This document shows, one piece after another, positions 48,484 to 57,871 of a DNA stretch of 64,000 bases (position 1 is the stretch's first letter; every line of letters begins with the position of its first letter). A program made the position numbers and the translations under genes. The notes under the pieces are model-generated. The model saw only the letters and a list, made by a program, of their open reading frames with translations, was not told where the DNA came from and made no database searches. Source of the DNA: Elusimicrobiaceae bacterium (GTDB lineage Bacteria > Elusimicrobiota > Elusimicrobia > Elusimicrobiales > Elusimicrobiaceae); contig JAFXGO010000029.1 of NCBI GenBank assembly GCA_017520185.1, positions 62,001-126,000 of the forward strand. Reading direction: 5' to 3'.

Positions 48484-49881
48484 ATGGAAACATTATTAAA
48501 TTGTGTCAATGCCCTAAATTCATTTATTTGGGGCCCACCCATGATTATTTTAATTTTTAGCATGGGTATTTATTTTACGTTCAAGTTGGGTTTTATCCAA
48601 AAACATGTATTTAAAGCGATTTCTCTTTCTTTGAGCAGTGATGAAGGAAGCGGCACCGTCAGCAGTTTTGCTTATTTAGCCATGATGATTGGCGCTACTG
48701 TAGGAACGGGCAGTATTTTGGGTGTCACCACTGCAGTGTCTGAGGGTGGACCCGGAGCTGTTTTTTGGATGATTGTAGCTGGATTTTTTAACTTCGTAAT
48801 TAAATACTGCGAGTGTACGGCCACCGTCAAATATCGCCTGCATAAAGAGGGCGAATATGTGGGCGGACCGATGTATGTAATGGCGCGCGTACTTAAAATG
48901 AAATGGCTGGCTTTTATTTTTTCTATCGGCACTATTTTTATGGCCATTGTAGCAGGGGCCGCCTTACAATCAAACTCTATTGCTGATGTTTTAAGAGAAG
49001 GCTATAGTTTGAACCCTTGGATAATTGGTACTATCGTAGCCGCCTTAGCAGCGGTTATTACCATTGGCGGGGTAAAAAGAATCGCTGCCTATTCTGAATG
49101 GTTAGTACCTATCATGGGATCGGCTTATATTTCTATTGTTCTTATCATTATGTGTATGAATTTCACCAAAATTCCGCAAGCGATTGAGCTTATCATCACT
49201 TCTGCTTTCACCGGAAAAGCCGCCGTCGGAGGAGCGGCCGGCGTCACCGTTATGGCACTCTTTCAATCGGCTTTAAGTGCTATTGGTATCGGCGTGTCCA
49301 GAAGTGTGTTAAGCACAGAAGCCGGACTAGGCAGTGCTTCTATCGCCGCTTCTGCTGCGCAAACCAAGAGTGCCGTAAAAATGGGTATTATATCTGCAAC
49401 ATCTGTTTTCTGGACGGTACTCATTTGTACTTTTTCCGGTTTGGTCATTGTGTTGGCCGGAGATTGGCAAAACCCCAACGTTTTTGCAGCCAATCTCTGT
49501 AATAGCGCATTCAAAACAGTTCCTTATTTAGGAACGCCCGTATTAATATTTTCACTTATTATTTTTTCGTTCACCACCTTAATTGGTTGGTCCTACTACG
49601 GAGAAAAAGCCTTGCAATTTTTAGGTGGCGGAAAGTGGGCCATAGCATGGCGCGTATTTTATGTTATTATCTGCGTCATAGGCGGCGGTTTAGGCACCAC
49701 ATTTTCTTTAAGTTGGACAATTTCCCCCGATGCCTTTGAAGTAGGTCTCAGCACCCGCTTGGCATGGGGATTGACGGTACTGATGATGACATTGATGACC
49801 TTACCCAATGTTTATATGTTATGGAAAATCCGTCATAAACTACAAAAAGAAACTCAAAAAAACTTACATAAAGTCTTATAA
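48484..49881 (+). CDS. sodium:alanine symporter (AGCS) family protein
   Basis: This 465-residue protein has about ten membrane segments and AGCS motifs: GATVGTGSILGVTTAVSEGGPGAVFWM near residue 72, KYCECTATVKYR near 115, and VSRSVLSTEAGLGSASIAASAA near 275. It is expected to import alanine or glycine with Na+. It starts behind CTGGAG. A terminator follows (49882-49907). Confidence 0.9.
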   Translation: METLLNCVNALNSFIWGPPMIILIFSMGIYFTFKLGFIQKHVFKAISLSLSSDEGSGTVSSFAYLAMMIGATVGTGSILGVTTAVSEGGPGAVFWMIVAGFFNFVIKYCECTATVKYRLHKEGEYVGGPMYVMARVLKMKWLAFIFSIGTIFMAIVAGAALQSNSIADVLREGYSLNPWIIGTIVAALAAVITIGGVKRIAAYSEWLVPIMGSAYISIVLIIMCMNFTKIPQAIELIITSAFTGKAAVGGAAGVTVMALFQSALSAIGIGVSRSVLSTEAGLGSASIAASAAQTKSAVKMGIISATSVFWTVLICTFSGLVIVLAGDWQNPNVFAANLCNSAFKTVPYLGTPVLIFSLIIFSFTTLIGWSYYGEKALQFLGGGKWAIAWRVFYVIICVIGGGLGTTFSLSWTISPDAFEVGLSTRLAWGLTVLMMTLMTLPNVYMLWKIRHKLQKETQKNLHKVL

Positions 49882-49907
49882 TAAAACCCCGCTTTTGAAG
49901 CGGGGTT
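49882..49907. terminator. terminator between the alanine symporter and MscS genes
   Basis: The stem AAACCCCGCTT/AAGCGGGGTTT lies between convergent genes. Confidence 0.8.
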
Positions 49908-49912
49908 TGTAT

Positions 49913-51202
49913 TTATTTTTCTATTTGATTTAATCCTTGATTTCTCTCTGAAAATATCATCTTAGTTGCTTGGTTGAAATTTCTGCCGGCAGGTTGTTGA
50001 TACGGCAACAAATCAAACTCTGGCATCACAGAATATAAATGATCAAAAACATCCGACTGTATTGCCTCATATTTTACCCATTCTGTCGTAGCGGTAAAAC
50101 AATAAATTTCCAGTGGCAGTCCCGCCGTAGTGGGAGCCAATTGACGCACCATGCAGGTTTCTTTATGATCAATGGTGGATAAACTGTTTAAGTAAGCCAC
50201 CGCATATTGACGGAAAGTACCTATATTGGTTAAATGACGTCCGTTCAAAACACTTTCTTTGTTGCCATGTTTTTCATTAAAATCACGAATTTCTGTTTCT
50301 TTATTTTCCAAGTAATCCGAAATCAGTTTGATTTTTTTCAAGCGATTTAACAAATTTTGATCCAAAAACTTAATCGTTTCCACGTCTATATTAATAGAAC
50401 GTTTAATACGTCTTGCACCACTTTGGAACATACCGCTCCAATTCTGAAAAGGACGAGAAACTAAATCATACGCAGGAATATTTACGATAGTATTATCAAA
50501 GTTTTGCACGCGCACCGTAGTCAATGTAATATCAATTACCGTACCGTCTGCCCCATGAGATTCCATAGTAATCCAGTCTCCAATTTTTAGCAGATTATTA
50601 CTGGCCAGCTGGATACCGGCAGCAAAACCCAAAATAGGATCTTTAAAAATCAACATAAACACAGCCGCTGCCGCAGACAAACCCGTAATGACGTACATCG
50701 GCTTCTTGCTGATTAAAATAGAAATGATGACTAATGCCCCCAACAAATAGATGACAATTTTGCCCGCCTGAAATACACCCCGCAACGGGACATTGGGGTT
50801 TCTGCCATACATATAATCCAATATATTCATTGCACATACAAACAGGTGCATAAAGCAAGATACTACATAAATCCCCACCACCTTTTGCATGACGGAAACC
50901 CAAAATAGCCCTTCCACCGGAATAAACAAAGAATATAACTGTATCACCGCTACAGCAGAAACAGCATAGCCGGTAGCTGCTAAAATATGAGAATGTTTGA
51001 CTGCTTGAAAGAAATGAGGAAACTTCGACCCAAAAAAGGAACGATCAAAAATAAAAAGAAGCAGTCTTTTGCAAATTTTGGCAATCAAAAAAACGGCCAA
51101 AACCAATAATAAAATCCCTAAAATTTCCGCAGATAAAGAACTTGCTCTTTCAGATACCAATGCCCAAGAAGAAAACAATTTTCCCAACCAAGCACTTAAC
51201 AT
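49913..51202 (-). CDS. MscS-family mechanosensitive channel
   Basis: This 429-residue protein has four N-terminal membrane segments, then the MscS core: a pore-lining helix near 190 (ILGFAAGIQLASNNLLKIGDWI) and a beta domain (VIDITLTTVRVQNFDNTIVNIPAYDLVSRPFQNWS). Length and domain order fit the larger YbdG-type members. It releases solutes on hypo-osmotic shock. AAGGAGGG precedes the ATG. Confidence 0.9.
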   Translation of the reverse strand: MLSAWLGKLFSSWALVSERASSLSAEILGILLLVLAVFLIAKICKRLLLFIFDRSFFGSKFPHFFQAVKHSHILAATGYAVSAVAVIQLYSLFIPVEGLFWVSVMQKVVGIYVVSCFMHLFVCAMNILDYMYGRNPNVPLRGVFQAGKIVIYLLGALVIISILISKKPMYVITGLSAAAAVFMLIFKDPILGFAAGIQLASNNLLKIGDWITMESHGADGTVIDITLTTVRVQNFDNTIVNIPAYDLVSRPFQNWSGMFQSGARRIKRSINIDVETIKFLDQNLLNRLKKIKLISDYLENKETEIRDFNEKHGNKESVLNGRHLTNIGTFRQYAVAYLNSLSTIDHKETCMVRQLAPTTAGLPLEIYCFTATTEWVKYEAIQSDVFDHLYSVMPEFDLLPYQQPAGRNFNQATKMIFSERNQGLNQIEK

Positions 51203-51250
51203 ATACCCTCCTTCGTTTTTTTCTTTAAAAAAGTTATTATAATTAAGTGT

Positions 51251-52126
51251 ATGAAAAAAGTTTTCCCATTGGCAATATTCTCTTTATTCATAACGGATTG
51301 TTATGCACCTCTTAATAATTCCGGTACAGCCACCAACAAGGCGTGGTTGGATATTCCTGCCAAAAAAACTGATTTTGACGGAAAACAGTTTGACTCTTGC
51401 TATCAGTTCCGTCTCACCTTTTCCCCCTCTGAGGCCAAAGAAAATTTAATGAAGCAACAAACTTGCATAAACTCTTGCTGTTGGCGAAGTGAACACAAAG
51501 AAGTAGTGTTGGACTTTAATAAAAACTTTGAGAAAAATCTAAAATATTACGGACGTGCTTATAAATACACACCGGAAAAAATTACCCTTTCCGTCAGCCA
51601 TTCCAATTTCGTCAACACTACTTCCGTTCAAGTTTCCCCGAAAGGAAGTATTAATAACAACGGATTGGTGAAGTTAAAAAGAGAGTTGGTAGAAGACCTT
51701 GTCCGCTTAGCTCAAATAGAAAGCCAAGCCCGTTTTCTACAAGTTCGTCGAAATGCCTATTTGGCTGACCAAGCCGCTCTGCAAGAGGATAGCATCGATA
51801 CTGCCCAAGACCCTGCCGCCCGACAACGGGCACAAGATTTGTTGCAACGGTTGGAAGGATCAAAAGTAGATCGCTATTTTTATAGTTTAAATAAGAATTA
51901 TAAAAAGAAAGGTTATATTTTCTTGCTGAGTCAACGAATCTATACGGCCCAGCACCGTGATGAAAATATTTATACCGTTTATTGCAAGGCAAAAGTACAA
52001 ATGGGCAAACAAGCCGAAAATTTACAAAACCGTACTGTCAGTTGCGGAATATGGAAAGTGGATCTAGAACACTCTATCGCTAGTCCTTTAGATAGCGTAG
52101 CACGAAAAATCAAAACGCAAAACTAA
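51251..52126 (+). CDS. exported protein of unknown function
   Basis: This 291-residue protein has an N-terminal signal (FPLAIFSLFITDCYA) whose Cys in TDC could be a lipobox, so it may be a lipoprotein. Cysteines occur as QTCINSCCW near 80. A helical, Arg/Gln-rich segment (about 160-205) is followed by a beta-rich C-terminus. No family is recognised. TATAAT (51238-51243) ends 7 bases before the ATG (leaderless type). Confidence 0.65.
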   Translation: MKKVFPLAIFSLFITDCYAPLNNSGTATNKAWLDIPAKKTDFDGKQFDSCYQFRLTFSPSEAKENLMKQQTCINSCCWRSEHKEVVLDFNKNFEKNLKYYGRAYKYTPEKITLSVSHSNFVNTTSVQVSPKGSINNNGLVKLKRELVEDLVRLAQIESQARFLQVRRNAYLADQAALQEDSIDTAQDPAARQRAQDLLQRLEGSKVDRYFYSLNKNYKKKGYIFLLSQRIYTAQHRDENIYTVYCKAKVQMGKQAENLQNRTVSCGIWKVDLEHSIASPLDSVARKIKTQN

Positions 52127-52159
52127 TATTTTCAATACAAAAGCCCTAATTTTATAATA

Positions 52160-52188
52160 AATAACCCTCCGAAAATAGGAGGGTTTTT
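52160..52188. terminator. terminator between two exported-protein genes
   Basis: The stem AACCCTCC/GGAGGGTT with GAAAATA loop is followed by TTT and lies between convergent genes. Confidence 0.75.
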
Positions 52189-52196
52189 AAATATTT

Positions 52197-52751
52197 CTAT
52201 TTTTTGCCGGCTGATTTAGCCGCTTCATGATTACGTTGTTTAAGTTTTCCCATGATTTCAGGAGGAACAATATTCTTAAAAGTCCCCTCATCTAATGCTT
52301 TTTGAATATCAAAAGTACGCGCATCGGCCTCCTTTTGAGCCGCCATCGGATCTTTCATACCCAATCCGTTGTTTTTCGCTTCCGGATTTTGATTTGTTTG
52401 TTTAGGAACAGCAGTAGACGAAGATTTAAAATCTTTCGCCTTTTTATAACTCGGTTCATAACTGGATTTGGCGCTGGTTTTTGTACCGACAACCGGTGTT
52501 GCAGCGGGGGCTGCCCCTGCCGGCTGATCTTCTTTGGTACCAAGCATAAAGGCCTGCGTAGTCCCGCCCGGAGTCAATGGTTGGGCTACTCTTGACGTTG
52601 TTGTAGGACGAGCCACCACCGCATTACTGCGTGGCCTGACCAACGGAACAACGTCTGTTTTCGGATGCGTCACAACGGCTGTTGTCTTTGGATGAGCAAA
52701 CAAGGCAACTGCCGCAAACATAAAACAAACAATTAAAAACAAATGTTTCAT
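52197..52751 (-). CDS. exported low-complexity protein
   Basis: This 184-residue protein has a signal peptide (FLIVCFMFAAVALFAHP). Repeats of Val/Thr-Pro-Lys/Arg units (ATTAVVTHPKTDVV, RPRSNAVVARPTTTSR) lead into a polar C-terminus that is Lys/Ala-rich. It is probably disordered and envelope-located. No family is recognised. Confidence 0.65.
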   Translation of the reverse strand: MKHLFLIVCFMFAAVALFAHPKTTAVVTHPKTDVVPLVRPRSNAVVARPTTTSRVAQPLTPGGTTQAFMLGTKEDQPAGAAPAATPVVGTKTSAKSSYEPSYKKAKDFKSSSTAVPKQTNQNPEAKNNGLGMKDPMAAQKEADARTFDIQKALDEGTFKNIVPPEIMGKLKQRNHEAAKSAGKK

Positions 52752-52803
52752 ATATATCTCCTTTTTTATAGTATAGCAAAGCGATATGTTTTTTCAAGGT
52801 ATA

Positions 52804-53973
52804 CTACCGGCGAAAAATTTCCGTCACTCGGCTAAAAATCCCCGTACACCACGCAATTGTCAACCCATAATTACTCACCGGCACGCCGGATTGGCTCAAA
52901 TGGGCCAAACGATTTAAAATTTGTTGTCTTGTCACCATACATCCGCCACATTGCAGTGCCAACTTATAAACCGATAAATCCGAAGGCAACGGATCTAAAT
53001 TGGTGACATAATCAAAATATAATTTTTTACCTGTCTTTTTCTGCAATAGGGCCGGCAGTTTTACCCTGCCGATATCGTCACACACATTTACACTATGTGT
53101 GCAAGACTCCAACACCAATACTTTATCCCCCTCTTGCAAAGAATCTATTTTTTCCGTTCCTGTCAAAAATAAATCAAAATCCCCCTTTAAACGAGAAAAA
53201 AGAATGCTAAAGCTGGTAAGCGGAATATGGCTGGGGACCAAAGGATTGACCTGTGCAAATACTTGCGAGTCTGTCACCACCAACTTAGGACTATGCTTTT
53301 TCAGCCATCCTTGTAATTGATTCGGCTGCAAACAAATTCCGACGGCATGATTATCTAGCAAACCACGCAAACTTTGTACCTGTGGCAAAATAAGACGGCC
53401 TTCCGGAGCGGAGGAATCTATCGGCATAACAAAAACCACCTCATCTCCCTCTTTTACAAATCCGTCAAAGATATCATCGTGATTATAGGCATTTGGCGGC
53501 ATATGGCGGATAATGGCCCCTACTAAACTGCCTGTATCTGCCCATTTATCTGAAAACTCCACTACTTCCGCTCCCTCTATCTCAGATGCAACAGACGGCA
53601 ACAAATCTGCCTTATTGTGCACTAAAAAGTAGGGAATGTTTTTTGCTCGAAAAAGAGAAGTCCATTGATATTCGTAATCGGCAAATTCTTCGGTAAAAAC
53701 CAAAATAGCCAAATTTACCTGCTCCAAAACTTCTTGAGTCTTGGCCACACGTTGAGCCCCTAATTCGGAGGCATCGTCTACTCCTGCTGTATCTATCAAG
53801 GTGACCGGCCCTATTCCCAAAATTTCCATATTTTTTTTAACGGGGTCGGTAGTAGTGCCGGCCACATCGGCTACGACGGCCGTTTTTTGACGGGTCAGCG
53901 CATTAATCAGTGAACTCTTGCCCACGTTCATTCTGCCAAAAATACCGATATGAGGTCTATTTAGTTTTACCAT
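52804..53973 (-). CDS. hydF: [FeFe]-hydrogenase H-cluster maturation GTPase HydF
   Basis: The 389-residue frame is started at the ATG at 53973, because TATAAT (53985-53980) lies 6 bases upstream and no homologous residues precede MVKLNRPHIGIFG. It has a TrmE-type GTPase domain (GRMNVGKSS, residues 13-21; DTAGVDD near 67), a middle domain, and a C-terminal Fe-S cluster site (CTHSVNVCDD near 300; CGGCMVTRQQ near 350). HydF delivers the di-iron subcluster to HydA. HydE, HydG and HydA are outside this window. Confidence 0.93.
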   Translation of the reverse strand: MVKLNRPHIGIFGRMNVGKSSLINALTRQKTAVVADVAGTTTDPVKKNMEILGIGPVTLIDTAGVDDASELGAQRVAKTQEVLEQVNLAILVFTEEFADYEYQWTSLFRAKNIPYFLVHNKADLLPSVASEIEGAEVVEFSDKWADTGSLVGAIIRHMPPNAYNHDDIFDGFVKEGDEVVFVMPIDSSAPEGRLILPQVQSLRGLLDNHAVGICLQPNQLQGWLKKHSPKLVVTDSQVFAQVNPLVPSHIPLTSFSILFSRLKGDFDLFLTGTEKIDSLQEGDKVLVLESCTHSVNVCDDIGRVKLPALLQKKTGKKLYFDYVTNLDPLPSDLSVYKLALQCGGCMVTRQQILNRLAHLSQSGVPVSNYGLTIAWCTGIFSRVTEIFRR

Positions 53974-54041
53974 ACTTTTATTATATATTTTAAAAAGCAA
54001 GAAAATACGTTCGTTTCGTTCCTGACACCCCTGCTTTAATG

Positions 54042-54047
54042 TATAAT
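54042..54047 (+). promoter_or_regulatory. -10 TATAAT of the ispA-dxs-LOG operon
   Basis: This perfect hexamer lies inside a longer apparent coding frame. It shows that the true ispA start is the ATG at 54075, which has GAGGTGG upstream. Confidence 0.6.
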
Positions 54048-54074
54048 AAAGGATATACCCTTTTAGAGGTGGTT

Positions 54075-55130
54075 ATGACAAAAAATTGCAGCTCAACGTT
54101 TACCGATAACACAAAACAAATGAAAGCCTTTGACGTGTATTTAAAAGAACGCGCCAAGTTGGTAGAAAAAAATCTTTCCAAATTTATTAACAAAATTCCC
54201 AATTCTCCCAAAATTTTAACAGACTCTATGGATTATTCCTTACAGGCTGGCGGCAAACGCGTTCGCCCCATTTTGGCAATGGCTACCGCAGAGGCTTTTG
54301 GCAAAAAGCCAGCCGATGTCATGCCGGCTGCCTGCGCGCTGGAAATGCTGCACACCTATTCTTTAATTCATGACGATTTACCTTGCATGGATAATGATGA
54401 TTTAAGACGCGGAAAACCCACCAATCACAAAGTTTTTGGCGAAGACTTATCTTTGCTTGCCGGTGATGCTATGCTTACCTATGTGTTTGAGGTCTTTGCC
54501 CAAAACGGAAAAATAAAATCCATCGGGTATGAAAACACGTTGCTTGCTTTGCAAAATTTTGCCCACCGCGCCGGTGCTTCCGGTATGGTTGGCGGTCAAA
54601 CGGCTGACGTATACGCTGAAGGTATGGGTACGCAAGAGGCCTCCAGCTTCCGCGCCGAAAAACTCAAGAAAACCTCTAAAAAGTTAGCCGACAAAAGTTT
54701 GCATTATTTCCTTTTACCTCAATCGGTCAAAGAAACCACCCCTGAAAATGTACTGCTTTACATTCACGCCAACAAAACCGGTGCTTTAATTCGCGCCAGT
54801 GTAGAAACGGGGGCCATTTTGGCCGGAGTCAAAGGAGCAGATTTGAAACATATCCAAAAATATGCAGATTGTATCGGTTTGGTGTTCCAAATTGTAGACG
54901 ATATTTTAGATGTCACCGCTTCTGCCAAACAGTTGGGTAAATCCAACAGCGATGCCCAAAACGGCAAACTTACCTTTGTCAGCCTGTTTGGATTAGAAGG
55001 AAGCCGCAAACACGCCCAATTGCTGATTGCTAAAGCGCAAAAAGCCTTAGATAGTTTAAAAAACGTCAATCGCAAAAACTTGGCTCCGTTGTATTGCATG
55101 GCTGAATTTTTCAAAACCCGTACTTATTAA
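54075..55130 (+). CDS. ispA: polyprenyl (farnesyl-type) diphosphate synthase
   Basis: This 351-residue protein has the prenyl transferase motifs: GGKRVRPILAM near residue 60, first Asp-rich DDLPCMDNDD near 98, GGQTADVY near 172, and the second Asp-rich QIVDDILD near 276. It makes a short-chain isoprenoid diphosphate. It is longer than usual: about 40 additional residues (GTQEASSFRAEKLKKTSKKL and on) follow the GGQ motif. It is the first gene of ispA-dxs-LOG. Confidence 0.9.
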   Translation: MTKNCSSTFTDNTKQMKAFDVYLKERAKLVEKNLSKFINKIPNSPKILTDSMDYSLQAGGKRVRPILAMATAEAFGKKPADVMPAACALEMLHTYSLIHDDLPCMDNDDLRRGKPTNHKVFGEDLSLLAGDAMLTYVFEVFAQNGKIKSIGYENTLLALQNFAHRAGASGMVGGQTADVYAEGMGTQEASSFRAEKLKKTSKKLADKSLHYFLLPQSVKETTPENVLLYIHANKTGALIRASVETGAILAGVKGADLKHIQKYADCIGLVFQIVDDILDVTASAKQLGKSNSDAQNGKLTFVSLFGLEGSRKHAQLLIAKAQKALDSLKNVNRKNLAPLYCMAEFFKTRTY

Positions 55131-55139
55131 GGAGTGCTC

Positions 55140-56993
55140 ATGAAAGTATTACCCACCGTCAAAACTCCCGCTGATTTGCGCAATATTAAGCGTGAACTTC
55201 TGCCCACGTTGTGTGAAGAAATTCGGCAGGAAATCATTCAAACCACCAGCAAAAACGGAGGACATTTAGGCTCTAGTTTAGGAGCGGTGGAAATTATTAC
55301 GGCACTTCACTATGTGTTTAATACTCCCAAAGATAAACTGGTTTTTGATACCGGTCACCAGGCATACGCACATAAACTTTTAACAGACAGACAAAGCCAA
55401 TTTCACTCTATCCGCACCAAAGGCGGCCTTAGCGGATTTCCTAAACGAAGCGAAAGCAAATATGATGATTTTGGCGTAGGTCATGCCAGCACGGCTTTAT
55501 CGGCTGCATTGGGTATGGCCATTGCACGCGATCAAAAGAAATCTGATGCACGCATTGTAGCATTAGTGGCAGACGGAGCCTTAACCGGCGGTATGTCTTA
55601 TGAAGCCATGCAAAATGCAGGGCTTTTAGGCTCTGACATGTTGGTGATTTTAAACGACAATCAAATGTTTATTTCCAAGCGTGTCGGAGCTTTGGGGCAA
55701 CTGCTCACCAAACTGCTCACCAAAAAATATGTACAACTGGCTGAAGAAAAAGCCGCAAGTTTTCTAAAGCAGTTTGACGAATTAGGCAATAATGCCGCCA
55801 AACTGGCCAAAAGAGCGCGCTCTATTTTATTTCCGGGAACTATTTTTGAAGAAATGGGTTTCCGTTATTATGGCCCCGTCAACGGAAACGATATTGAGGC
55901 CATGATAGAAGTGTTGGAAAGTGTAAAAGAAATAAAAGGCCCCGTACTTTTGCACGTAGTCACCAAAAAAGGCAAAGGCTACACACCGGCCGAAGAAAAA
56001 CCGACCAAATTTCATGGTATCGGTATCTTTGATGCCGACACAGGCGACACTATCGGTAAAGCTAGTTGTATTACCTTTACTAAAGCCTTTTCCGATACCA
56101 TCGTAAAATTGGCCAAAGAAGATAAAACCATTAATGCCATCACCGCCGCTATGCCGGAAGGAACGGGTTTGGACGAATTTCGTCACACTTATCCGGAGCG
56201 ATTTTTTGATGTCGGCATTGCCGAAGAACATGCCGCTACCTTTGCAGCAGGTTTAGCCGCTGAAGGCATGAAGCCGGTAGTAGCGGTTTATTCCTCTTTT
56301 GCCCAACGCTGTTATGACCAAATTGTGCATGACATTGCTTTGCAAAATTTGCCCGTCGTTTTTGCATTAGACCGCGCCGGACTGGTGGGTGAGGACGGCC
56401 CTACCCATCATGGGGCTTATGATTTGAGTTTCCTGCGCAGCACCCCTAACTTAATCATCGCCGCACCGGCTGATGAAAATGAATTGCAACATATGCTCAA
56501 AACGGGTGTAAATTGCGGCAAACCATATGTGTTGCGTTATCCGCGCGGATCGGGCTTTGGAGTAAAAATAGATGAAGAACTGCAAGACTTGCCCATCGGC
56601 AAAGGTGTTTGGCTTAAAAAAGGAAACGACCTTACTATTGTAGCGGTAGGCAACCGTGTACACCCTGCCTTAGAAACGGCCGAACTCTTACGAAAAAAAG
56701 GCATAGACGCAGGTGTAATTAATGCTCGTTTTGTTAAACCTTTGGATACAGATATATTGGATCAAGCCCTAAAAGGTTCCCCCCGTATTGTGACGGTGGA
56801 AGACAACAGCCTTTGCGGAGGATTTGGCTCTGCCGTAGCGGAATATTTAACCAGTCAAGAGAAACCCTTTAAACTCTTGCGTTTGGGCTTGCCGGACGAA
56901 TTTGTAGAACATGGAAAAGTAAGCCAGTTGTTTGAACAATTAGGCCTTACTCCGCAAAAAATGACGGAACAAATACTCAAATGGGGTAAATAA
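55140..56993 (+). CDS. dxs: 1-deoxy-D-xylulose-5-phosphate synthase
   Basis: This 617-residue enzyme has the thiamine-diphosphate GHASTALS-type loop, VALVADGALTGGMSYEAMQNAG near residue 146 and DVGIAEEHAATFAAGLAAEG near 358 for the pyrimidine domain. It makes DXP from pyruvate and glyceraldehyde-3-phosphate, the entry of the MEP pathway. AAGGAG precedes the ATG at 55140; a GTG two codons earlier lies in the ribosome binding site. It is cotranscribed with ispA. Confidence 0.95.
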   Translation: MKVLPTVKTPADLRNIKRELLPTLCEEIRQEIIQTTSKNGGHLGSSLGAVEIITALHYVFNTPKDKLVFDTGHQAYAHKLLTDRQSQFHSIRTKGGLSGFPKRSESKYDDFGVGHASTALSAALGMAIARDQKKSDARIVALVADGALTGGMSYEAMQNAGLLGSDMLVILNDNQMFISKRVGALGQLLTKLLTKKYVQLAEEKAASFLKQFDELGNNAAKLAKRARSILFPGTIFEEMGFRYYGPVNGNDIEAMIEVLESVKEIKGPVLLHVVTKKGKGYTPAEEKPTKFHGIGIFDADTGDTIGKASCITFTKAFSDTIVKLAKEDKTINAITAAMPEGTGLDEFRHTYPERFFDVGIAEEHAATFAAGLAAEGMKPVVAVYSSFAQRCYDQIVHDIALQNLPVVFALDRAGLVGEDGPTHHGAYDLSFLRSTPNLIIAAPADENELQHMLKTGVNCGKPYVLRYPRGSGFGVKIDEELQDLPIGKGVWLKKGNDLTIVAVGNRVHPALETAELLRKKGIDAGVINARFVKPLDTDILDQALKGSPRIVTVEDNSLCGGFGSAVAEYLTSQEKPFKLLRLGLPDEFVEHGKVSQLFEQLGLTPQKMTEQILKWGK

Positions 56994-56995
56994 TT

Positions 56996-57826
56996 ATGAA
57001 AAAAAACACCAAAGTGAGAAATGTAGCCGCAGCAGAACATGATTCTTCTTACATCCGCGCCTATGAGGATATTGATTTGTTAAACAAATCCACATTGCGC
57101 CCCGTACGCATTCAACTGGAAGTGTTAAAACCGGAACTTTACTTACAAGCACTTAATATTACACAAACCATCGTCTGTTTCGGAAGTGCGCGTGTACGTC
57201 CTGAAAAAGAAGCAAAAGCCATCGTCGCCGCCGCCAAAAAAGAATTGGCCAAAAAACCCAAAAGCAAAATATTACAAACAAAATTGGCTGAAGCGGAAGG
57301 CTTGCTCTCTTTGTCCAAATATTATGAAGTCGGCCGCGAATTTGCAAAATTGGTTGTGAAAAAAGGCAAAAAACGCTTTGCTGTAGTGACAGGTGGCGGA
57401 CCGGGCCTGATGGAAGCGGCCAATCGCGGAGCTTTTGAAAACGGCGGCACCAGTATCGGTTTTAATATTACGTTGCCGCACGAGCAACGCCCCAACCCCT
57501 ACATCACCAAGAATTTGGCTTTTTTATTTCATTATTTTGCCATTCGCAAACTCCACTTGGTCATGCGCTCTAAAGCCATTTTAGGGTTTCCGGGCGGATT
57601 TGGCACATTTGACGAACTGTTCGAAATTCTCACCCTAATCCAAACCTATAAAAAAGAAGAAATCCCCGTTATTTTAGTGGGTAAGGAATTCTGGAGCAAG
57701 GTGGTTAATTTTGATGCTTTAGCCTCTTACGGTGTGATTAATAAAGCCGATGCCAAAATGTGCCACATCGTAGACACCGCCGAAGAAGCATGGGCTGTTA
57801 TTGCAGACTTCTACGGTATTAAATAG
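56996..57826 (+). CDS. LOG-family (TIGR00730-like) protein
   Basis: This 276-residue protein has a Rossmann-type PGGFGTFDELFE motif near residue 199 and FGSARV near 62. LOG proteins are nucleoside monophosphate phosphoribohydrolases, some cytokinin-activating, and many bacterial members are mis-named lysine decarboxylases. An N-terminal extension of about 50 residues precedes the core. It follows dxs by 2 bases and ends at a terminator (57844-57870). Confidence 0.85.
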   Translation: MKKNTKVRNVAAAEHDSSYIRAYEDIDLLNKSTLRPVRIQLEVLKPELYLQALNITQTIVCFGSARVRPEKEAKAIVAAAKKELAKKPKSKILQTKLAEAEGLLSLSKYYEVGREFAKLVVKKGKKRFAVVTGGGPGLMEAANRGAFENGGTSIGFNITLPHEQRPNPYITKNLAFLFHYFAIRKLHLVMRSKAILGFPGGFGTFDELFEILTLIQTYKKEEIPVILVGKEFWSKVVNFDALASYGVINKADAKMCHIVDTAEEAWAVIADFYGIK

Positions 57827-57843
57827 AAAATCTGAGTGTTCAA

Positions 57844-57871
57844 AACCCCGCCGAATCGGCGGGGTTTTTAG
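57844..57871 (+). terminator. terminator of the isoprenoid operon
   Basis: The stem AAACCCCGCCGA/TCGGCGGGGTTT is followed by TT. Confidence 0.85.

Noticed and set aside
54039-54074. pilin-like GYTLLEVV at the head of the ispA frame
   Set aside because: It is a chance translation of the TATAAT promoter region; the true start at 54075 has its own ribosome binding site.
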